Made by a program: the position numbers and the translations under genes
Shown: piece after piece, positions 57,777-64,000 of the stretch
How the letters are laid out: every line of letters starts with the position of its first letter
How positions within the stretch are numbered: position 1 is the first letter of the stretch
The notes under the pieces: model-generated
Database searches by the model: none
What the model was told of the DNA's origin: nothing
The model's input: the letters and a program-made list of their open reading frames with translations, nothing else
Source: Nitrospira sp.
GTDB lineage: Bacteria; Nitrospirota; Nitrospiria; Nitrospirales; Nitrospiraceae
NCBI GenBank assembly: GCA_024998625.1
Contig: JACOEL010000016.1
Coordinates: 1-64,000 of the forward strand
Reading direction: 5' to 3'
Length of the DNA stretch: 64,000 nucleotides

Positions 57777-58022
57777 ATGATGGTGAAGGGGTTCTTACTC
57801 AAAGACAGGCAAGAGCAAGAGTATCTACTGGCTATTCAGCCGGCCACCCACGGCATGTTCGAGCGGTTGATTGTCCGCCAAAAGGTCGATGGGTGTTGGG
57901 TCGAGCTCAACGGGAATGCACAGGGGGCGTGGCAGCCGCGGACACAAGCCATTACCGCTGTGTTGGGGTATCTGCAGCGCCTTTGGGACACGTCCAAGCC
58001 TGTCTTGGCACGGGGGAATTAA
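57777..58022 (+). CDS. Small protein of module B, unknown
   Basis: 81 residues from the ATG at 57777 (AAAGGAG eight bases upstream). MMVKGFLLKDRQEQEYLLAI, CWVELNGNAQGAWQPRTQAI, LGYLQRLWDTSKPVLARG. No known domain. The 59 bases to the next gene contain GGAGG just before the start at 58081. Confidence 0.6.
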   Translation: MMVKGFLLKDRQEQEYLLAIQPATHGMFERLIVRQKVDGCWVELNGNAQGAWQPRTQAITAVLGYLQRLWDTSKPVLARGN

Positions 58023-58080
58023 AGAGGCGGCACCTACAGGGAAGTGAATCATGCGGAAAGGGTGACGAAGGAGGGACTTG

Positions 58081-58437
58081 ATGTTGGCTGAAAAAAAAGA
58101 CAGCCGGGTAGGGAGTCAAGAGGTGGCGGAGGACGGAGTCTTCACGACACATCGTCCATCGTCTGAGGCTCTTGCAGAGGCCGCCGTGAAGCGAAGGCCG
58201 GAGGATCTCACGCCGCGTGAGTTGGAAATTCTTCGCCTGATCTGGGATGGCCATACCAATCGAAGTATCGCAGAGCAGCTGAATATCAGCATGAAGACGG
58301 CGGATACCCATCGCTCGAACATGATGAAGAAGCTGCGTGCCTGTAACACTGCCCAACTACTCAAAGCGGCGCTGGAGGGAAATCTGCTGGAGACTGACTC
58401 GGGTCTGAGGCGTCCCGGTCGGGGAGGCCAACGCTGA
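58081..58437 (+). CDS. LuxR-type helix-turn-helix protein, module B
   Basis: 118 residues (GGAGGGACTTG upstream). An N-terminal 35-residue extension precedes DLTPRELEILRLIWDGHTNR, SIAEQLNISMKTADTHRSNM, MKKLRACNTAQLLKAALEGN. It is a paralogue of the 56067 protein, so the two modules appear to be a duplication. Stand-alone LuxR domain. Confidence 0.85.
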   Translation: MLAEKKDSRVGSQEVAEDGVFTTHRPSSEALAEAAVKRRPEDLTPRELEILRLIWDGHTNRSIAEQLNISMKTADTHRSNMMKKLRACNTAQLLKAALEGNLLETDSGLRRPGRGGQR

Positions 58438-58519
58438 GGGCCCACAGCCCGGAGACCGGTTTGAATTGCTGACCTTCCGTCCGGTGCAGGACAGGAAGGC
58501 CCAGGTGGAGTGGGGAGGC

Positions 58520-58756
58520 TTACAAGCCGGGAATGGGATGGGGCAGGTCTTTGGTGCCGAGGGTCTGGAGCCATTCAGACGCGATCACATCGCGTTCTTC
58601 CATTGTCATGCCGGCATATTTCCGAAACATCTGTGGGCCCCGTCGCCGCCTCCACGTGAGGAAGCCGAGAAAGTGATCCTTGCAGATAGCATGGGTACCT
58701 GCCGGCGCATACACTCTCGCCTGACATCCGTCGATTAAACAGCTCTGTCCGCTCAT
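58520..58756 (-). CDS. Small Cys/His-containing protein
   Basis: 78 residues from the ATG at 58756 (GGGGGGAT upstream). CLIDGCQARVYAPAGTHAIC and KDHF could form a zinc site; the C-terminal helix is YAGMTMEERDVIASEWLQTL. It is the only minus-strand gene between 49.9 and 59.9 kb. Family not recognised. Confidence 0.6.
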   Translation of the reverse strand: MSGQSCLIDGCQARVYAPAGTHAICKDHFLGFLTWRRRRGPQMFRKYAGMTMEERDVIASEWLQTLGTKDLPHPIPGL

Positions 58757-59007
58757 CGGTATCCCCCCTGATTGCCGCAAAGTATGCCGGAAATTGACCT
58801 GGAAATGCAATGTGGTGGCCCGGCGAGCGCAATCTGCCGACAGGCCGACGCAACGTGCCGGAGTGATGCTCCCTCACATCGGCACCAACCCATCAGCGTC
58901 TCCTTGTCTGCCTCTTCATGGGGAATTTCCGCTTGCAATCACATCCAGCAGCCAGGTACCGTACTCCGTTCTCACGCGACGTCCGACAAGGAATGCGCGA
59001 GCATACG

Positions 59008-59262
59008 ATGGCGATGCAGGTCATATCGGTGGTCGGAGCTCTGATGGTGCTCGTGGCCTATGGTCTCATTCAGGCCGGTACCTGGCGTGAACTGGACGCG
59101 GGGTATCTGGCGCTGAATATCCTAGGCTCGCTGTTGCTGGGAATTGTCGCCATTGAAGACCGACGGGTGGGTTTTGTTCTGCTGGAATTCGCGTGGGCCG
59201 GCATTGCGCTGGTCGGGGTCGCCCGGGCGATTCGCGCCAAGCGGGCCGCGCGTAGCCTCTAA
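59008..59262 (+). CDS. Small membrane protein, three segments
   Basis: 84 residues; ATGs at 58993, 59008 and 59014 are all possible. VISVVGALMVLVAYGLIQAG, GYLALNILGSLLLGIVAIED and GFVLLEFAWAGIALVGVARA are membrane segments resembling the CBU_0592-type family. Function unknown. Confidence 0.65.
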   Translation: MAMQVISVVGALMVLVAYGLIQAGTWRELDAGYLALNILGSLLLGIVAIEDRRVGFVLLEFAWAGIALVGVARAIRAKRAARSL

Positions 59263-59316
59263 ATCGCCCAGACACAATAGACAGCGGGAAGTCTTGTAAC
59301 GAAGGAGTAGGGAACT

Positions 59317-59799
59317 ATGGCAGGGTTGTTGTCAGCAGATGAGATCTTTGAACAGGCGAAGGACGCGGCGGTCGGGGCAACCACTGCCGATGAGAAGGCG
59401 CTGCAAATCGATTACGAAGCCTTGCAGCTCAAGTTCCGGGCAGCGTTAGGCGATCGCAAAGTGGCACGGTGCCATATCAATAAGTTCCTGCCCGAAGGGT
59501 ACGAAGATCAGGGACGGTTCAACCTGGTGCTGCTCACTGCCGGCAACGTGATTTTCGACATCGTCATCGGAGATTCCTATTTCCGCTACGATGTGGTGTC
59601 CGTCGGTCAGCTGGATAAGGTGCAGGTCATCGATGCCATGTGGGATAACCGAGAAAAGCGCCGGGAAGAGCCCTTCTTGAGCCTCCGGCTGATGCACGCC
59701 GAAGAGACGCATCTGTTGTTGGCATTGGATGACGAAGAGCGGAAGAGCCTGCTCGGGTTCGCGTCAGCCGTGTCGGCTGTGCGCAATCCTGAAAAGTAG
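59317..59799 (+). CDS. Conserved-looking cytoplasmic protein, unknown
   Basis: 160 residues with a strong ribosome site (GAAGGAG). LSADEIFEQAKDAAVGATTA, LTAGNVIFDIVIGDSYFRYD, LSLRLMHAEETHLLLALDDE. A two-layer fold with a PH-like pattern (beta strands, then a terminal helix) is possible. No motif identifies it. Confidence 0.65.
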   Translation: MAGLLSADEIFEQAKDAAVGATTADEKALQIDYEALQLKFRAALGDRKVARCHINKFLPEGYEDQGRFNLVLLTAGNVIFDIVIGDSYFRYDVVSVGQLDKVQVIDAMWDNREKRREEPFLSLRLMHAEETHLLLALDDEERKSLLGFASAVSAVRNPEK

Positions 59800-59966
59800 A
59801 ACACCACTGCCACTCGAAAAGGGTGGTCATCGGTTCGAGTGATTGAAGCCCCGAAGGATGTTTAAGATGGCGGTCCAGCAAGGCCGCAGCTGGTGAAGCG
59901 CTGACACTTACCCTCAGAGATACGTTGAGGCGCTGAACGACGCGAGCGGACGTTTTCAACATCCTG
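59800..59966. other. Convergent intergenic stretch
   Basis: Two converging genes end here. No gene and no clear hairpin with a T-run is seen. Confidence 0.5.
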
Positions 59967-61058
59967 CTACGAGTGCTTCTGGAACGGTAGGGCATGGACG
60001 GTAGCCTGATGGCGCGTCCCTGCCACTTCGACCGTCAGTGTGGTGTCAGGGGCCGAAAAGTCGCGCAACGGAAAACCGAATGCCAGTGCGGCATTGCGTT
60101 GCGGCGAGAAGACGGCGCTGCTGACCCATCCTACCTCCCGATCTCCGCTGAATAGCTTCGATCCCGCGGGTGGAACCGTTTTGTCCTGGATGACCAATCC
60201 GACCAGATGTCGGCGCACGTTCCCATAGGTATCCATCCGGGCCACGACTTCCTGTCCCGGGTAACAACCTTTTGAGAGGCTGAACGCCTTGCCTTCCAGG
60301 TTGGCTTCCGGCGGGACAATCTCCTCGTTGAGATCCGGACCGGCCTTGGGCAGACCGGCTTCGAGGCGTAACAGTTCGCGTGCCTGTGTGCCGACGGGCT
60401 TGATGCCGAACGGTGTGCCCGATGTCATGAGCTGGTTCCAGCCGGCGGGGACCGCATCGGCCGGCAGCAAGACCTCAAAGTCCTGTTCGCCGGTTTCTTC
60501 GGTACGCAGGATCAGCGCCTGCTGCCCGCCGATCGTGGCGGGGAGGGTGTGCAAGAGCTGAAGGGCGCGGACCTCGATACCGAATGCCGCAGCGACGGCC
60601 TCTGCTGATTTCGGTCCGCTCACCAGCAGCAAGCCCCAGCTTTCTCCGCAATTCTCCATCTTAGCCTTGGTGCCGTAGAGCAGAAACTTTCGCAATGCCT
60701 GAAATGTGGCATCACCCACCTCGCCCACATCTTCAACCCACACGGCATCGGCTTGCACATATACCCGGAAGTAGCCGAGCATTTTCCCCTTATGGGTCAA
60801 GAGGCTGGAGTAGCGTCCCTGTCCAGGCTGGAGCGGGAGAATGTCGTTACTGATGATGCTCTGGAGCCACTTGATGCGATCGTCGCCGGTCACCCGGATT
60901 TTCCCGCGGTGCGACAGGTCGGACAGCCCGACGGTGCCGCGGACGGCGGCATATTCCGCTGCGGGATCGCCGTAGTGGGTCGGCGTCGACCATCCTGCGA
61001 TGTCCTCGAAAATGGCGCCTAGTTGTTGGTGCTGATCGTGGAGTCGGGATTGTTTCAT
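59967..61058 (-). CDS. ygfZ: YgfZ-like folate-binding protein (GcvT fold)
   Basis: 363 residues. The signature KGCYPGQEVVARMDTYGNVR at roughly residues 263-282 identifies the YgfZ family; the N-terminal part GDDRIKWLQSIISNDILPLQ fits its GcvT-like domain. YgfZ supports iron-sulfur cluster enzymes and tRNA modification with folate. The neighbouring thiamine genes also need iron-sulfur repair, since ThiC is a radical SAM enzyme. True GcvT lacks the KGCYxGQE motif, so aminomethyltransferase is unlikely. Confidence 0.85.
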   Translation of the reverse strand: MKQSRLHDQHQQLGAIFEDIAGWSTPTHYGDPAAEYAAVRGTVGLSDLSHRGKIRVTGDDRIKWLQSIISNDILPLQPGQGRYSSLLTHKGKMLGYFRVYVQADAVWVEDVGEVGDATFQALRKFLLYGTKAKMENCGESWGLLLVSGPKSAEAVAAAFGIEVRALQLLHTLPATIGGQQALILRTEETGEQDFEVLLPADAVPAGWNQLMTSGTPFGIKPVGTQARELLRLEAGLPKAGPDLNEEIVPPEANLEGKAFSLSKGCYPGQEVVARMDTYGNVRRHLVGLVIQDKTVPPAGSKLFSGDREVGWVSSAVFSPQRNAALAFGFPLRDFSAPDTTLTVEVAGTRHQATVHALPFQKHS

Positions 61059-61078
61059 TGGATTCTTGCTCTCTGCTC

Positions 61079-61492
61079 TCAGCCTTCAGCCTTCAGTTCT
61101 GAGCGGGCAGCTGATTGCTGACAGCTGGTGGCTATGATTTCTTCAACCAGTTCTCTGGTCCGTGCGGAGAACTCATTTCTGGAGACAATCCTCGTCACGC
61201 CCAATTCCTTGGCGCGGCGCCAGGTGTCCACTTCTTCGTGATTGGCAAAAGCCAGGATGGGAAGCGCACGCAACGCGGGGTTGGCCTGGAGGGTTTCGAG
61301 CGCTGTGAAGGCATCGATCGTCAGGTCGTTCATGTTGAGAATCAGGGCGGCAGGCGAAGCCGAGGCGGTTTTTCCCACCACCTCGTCCTGGTTGCGGATC
61401 CGCTCCAGCGTGTAACCCTGCGGCCGCAACGCATCGCGTACCTTGGTGTAAAAGAAAATGTCGGTCACGGCCACTAAAATCGTGGTGCTCAT
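61079..61492 (-). CDS. Receiver-like protein without phosphoacceptor Asp
   Basis: 137 residues. ILVAVTDIFFYTKVRDALRP, then AALILNMNDLTIDAFTALET, where Asn replaces the phosphoacceptor Asp, and LPILAFANHEEVDTWRRAKE. The usual Lys is Arg or Ser (RIVSRNEFS). Phosphorylation is unlikely. The C-terminus (SCQQSAARSELKAEG) is encoded by an imperfect intergenic repeat that recurs near 62080. Next to a TPR protein and ygfZ in the same direction. Confidence 0.7.
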   Translation of the reverse strand: MSTTILVAVTDIFFYTKVRDALRPQGYTLERIRNQDEVVGKTASASPAALILNMNDLTIDAFTALETLQANPALRALPILAFANHEEVDTWRRAKELGVTRIVSRNEFSARTRELVEEIIATSCQQSAARSELKAEG

Positions 61493-61513
61493 CCGGTTCC
61501 TGTCCTATGGTCT

Positions 61514-62029
61514 CTAATTCAGTGAGCTGATGAGCCGACCCAGAGCCTTCTTGGCCAAGGCGTAGTCCGGGTTCAGGGCGAGCGCCTGTTTGTAGCAGTC
61601 GATCGCCTCGCTCCACTTGCCCTGGCGCTCGTAGACCCGGCCCAGATTCAGATGCGGGAAAGCCGGGCTCTCATACCGTCTGGCCTGCATGGCTTTTTGA
61701 AACCAGGGAATCGCCTCGTCGAGATCACCCTTCTCGATCAAGTAGGCGCCGATGTCGTTATAGGGGTTGCCGAAGTGAGGATCGCAGGCGATGGCCTTGT
61801 GGCATTCGTCGATCGCCTCGTCCAGCTTACCCATGAAGCTGTAGGTCCATCCGAGGAACGTATAGGCCTCGGCGGTCTGATGCGTCGCGAGCGACAGCTT
61901 GTAGAGACTGACCGCTTCCTCCAGCTGCCCCTTCATCTGCTGTTCATAGGCTTGCTGGAAGAGCTGCCAGGCTTCGCGCTTGTCTTCTTCGCTGCCGTCG
62001 CCCTGTATAAGAAAGTCCTGAACATCCAT
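61514..62029 (-). CDS. Tetratricopeptide repeat protein
   Basis: 171 residues. At least four TPR units: residues 20-50, 54-87 (AYTFLGWTYSFMGKLDEAID), 88-121 (PYNDIGAYLIEKGDLDEAIP), 126-160 (HLNLGRVYERQGKWSEAIDC). No signal peptide. Protein-protein adaptor of unknown partner. Confidence 0.85.
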   Translation of the reverse strand: MDVQDFLIQGDGSEEDKREAWQLFQQAYEQQMKGQLEEAVSLYKLSLATHQTAEAYTFLGWTYSFMGKLDEAIDECHKAIACDPHFGNPYNDIGAYLIEKGDLDEAIPWFQKAMQARRYESPAFPHLNLGRVYERQGKWSEAIDCYKQALALNPDYALAKKALGRLISSLN

Positions 62030-62135
62030 GGTACGTCAATGGTCATTCGTCAGTAGTTAATCGAGTGTGAAAGCGATCAGCCACCAGCTCTCAGCATTTC
62101 GTTTTGAAGCTGATAGCCGACTGCTGACGGCTCGG

Positions 62136-62936
62136 CTACTTGCTCTTCAGCTTTTTTTGAATCAACTCCGCGCCATAGCGGCCGGAGAGCAACATTGATC
62201 CGAAGGCCGGGCCCATTCGTGGTGTGCCGAACACGGCCGCGACGGCCAGCCCGATCACAAAGCAATTGGGGGAGACTTCCCCGGTCCGGTCCATCACTTC
62301 TTCTTCCGACCGCGACACCCACATCGCGCCGTTGCCCGGCACCTGCTGGTAGAGCCCCCGCTTATGCAGGAGGTTGACTACCACGGCATCATGTCCGGTG
62401 GCATCAACCACGATTTTACTCTCCAAGGCGATCGGATCGACATGAATAATATCGTGGCCCGCCATTTCGGCGGTGGTGCTGTTGACGACGACGCCTTCGA
62501 GCACGCCTTCGCGGCGCAAAATCAGATCGACGACCCGGGTCAGGTTCATGATTTTGGCGCCGGCGTTGTAAGCGGCAGCGATCAGCGCCCCGGTGGCATG
62601 CGGAGGATCGACCATGTACATGCCCGGGCATTCCTTGATCTGCTTGCAGGGCACGCCCACTTCTTTGAGAATCTTATGCGCGGGGGCGCAGATGGTGGCT
62701 TTGTTCATCAAATACCCGCCGGACCAGAAGCCGCCGCCGAGGGCCAGGCTCTGCTCTACGATGAGGGTCTTGATGCCCATCCGGCCAAGATCGTGGGCGC
62801 AAATGAGGCCGGACGGCCCGGCGCCGACGATGATGACGTCGCTCTCGATCAGCTGATCGAACTCCTTATAGTACTCCCGCGCAATCTGACGGGTGATATC
62901 GCGCTCGCGTAACGGTGCCGGTTTTGGCTTGCCCAT
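62136..62936 (-). CDS. thi4: Thiazole synthase, Thi4 family (sulfide-type)
   Basis: 266 residues. FAD/NAD-binding start SDVIIVGAGPSGLICAHDLG (residues 32-51), then GGGFWSGGYLMNKA, PPHATGALIAAAYNAGA and RMGPAFGSMLLSGRYGAE. At the site equivalent to the sulfur-donor Cys205 of yeast THI4 this protein has His165 (HDIIHVDP), so it is expected to use free sulfide catalytically instead of giving up its own sulfur. It makes the thiazole half of thiamine from NAD and glycine. Upstream lies thiC in the same direction. Confidence 0.85.
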   Translation of the reverse strand: MGKPKPAPLRERDITRQIAREYYKEFDQLIESDVIIVGAGPSGLICAHDLGRMGIKTLIVEQSLALGGGFWSGGYLMNKATICAPAHKILKEVGVPCKQIKECPGMYMVDPPHATGALIAAAYNAGAKIMNLTRVVDLILRREGVLEGVVVNSTTAEMAGHDIIHVDPIALESKIVVDATGHDAVVVNLLHKRGLYQQVPGNGAMWVSRSEEEVMDRTGEVSPNCFVIGLAVAAVFGTPRMGPAFGSMLLSGRYGAELIQKKLKSK

Positions 62937-62987
62937 GCGGTATTTCCCTTCAACGGCTGTTGAAAATAGCTTCCGGCTTCGTGCTCA

Positions 62988-63040
62988 GCTCTTCCACCCC
63001 CTTACCGTACTCCTAAGGTACGGTGAGGGGGTGGAAGAGC
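62988..63040. repeat. Near-perfect 22-bp inverted repeat between thiC and thi4
   Basis: GCTCTTCCACCCCCTTACCGTA and its complement (one mismatch, 63019-63040) flank a 9-base loop. It is not followed by a T-run. It may limit read-through from thiC or be a mobile intergenic repeat. Confidence 0.7.
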
Positions 63041-63069
63041 CTGCGGCCTGGCCGCCATGTTGACCAGCC

Positions 63070-64000
<931 letters not shown>

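Noticed and set aside
59967-61058. Glycine cleavage T protein
   Set aside because: The KGCYPGQE motif points to YgfZ, and no gcvH or gcvP is nearby.

Overview
The window looks like part of a Nitrospira-type chromosome (phylum Nitrospirota). This is inferred from the GC-rich coding style, the large multi-PAS hybrid kinases with small LuxR-type regulators, the Thi4/ThiC thiamine pair and the Fbp/TonB iron cluster; no rRNA or tRNA is present to confirm it. The first 35.8 kb are a Mu-like transposable prophage cut by the left edge. The remaining 28 kb are host chromosome.

Prophage, read right to left from its proposed left (L) end at 35818. Mu-type transposase-binding repeats (35430-35818) come first. 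Then a rightward-transcribed accessory arm holds a small five-gene operon with its own promoter and operator, a secreted nuclease, a secreted 109-aa protein and a lysogeny repressor. Behind a shared operator, the leftward lytic programme begins: Ner-like regulator, MuA transposase, MuB ATPase, Gam, a dense run of small early genes (several zinc-ribbon proteins, an ASCH-domain protein, GemA/gp16), then an attenuator-like terminator at 22.6 kb. The late block follows: GH108 lysozyme, holin, overlapping spanin-like genes, gp27 small-terminase-like protein, gp28 terminase, portal, gpF-like morphogenesis protein, a fused protease/major capsid protein, connector, a set of fibre/decoration-like proteins, tail completion proteins, a second copy of the terminator element, tail tube, a tail chaperone pair with a G-GGA-AAC slippery site, and the tape measure protein running off the left edge.

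The oddest feature is that five late proteins between 3.0 and 12.3 kb carry Sec signal peptides, a sixth (a pectate-lyase-like protein) carries a Tat signal, and a 669-aa protein is built almost entirely of repeats. Virion parts normally stay in the cytoplasm, so this is either an unusual assembly or export route, or a set of surface-modifying proteins made from phage modules.

Host region. From 36 to 43.6 kb lies an iron-uptake cluster: an ApbE flavin transferase lipoprotein, a small lipoprotein, TonB-ExbD-ExbB, the FbpABC ferric transporter and Fur. Next come a Panacea/SocA-like protein, a degenerate receiver, a NarL-type regulator, an M32 carboxypeptidase, an O-methyltransferase and an EamA transporter. 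From 49.9 to 58.4 kb a 1375-residue hybrid histidine kinase sits beside an NtrC-type sigma-54 activator. It is followed by two paralogous modules (small protein plus LuxR-HTH protein), each with a near-identical sigma-54-type promoter, which suggests a kinase to activator to sigma-54 to LuxR cascade. The end of the window has a YgfZ-like folate protein, a second receiver lacking its phosphoacceptor, a TPR protein, and the thiamine genes thi4 and thiC (thiC is cut by the right edge).
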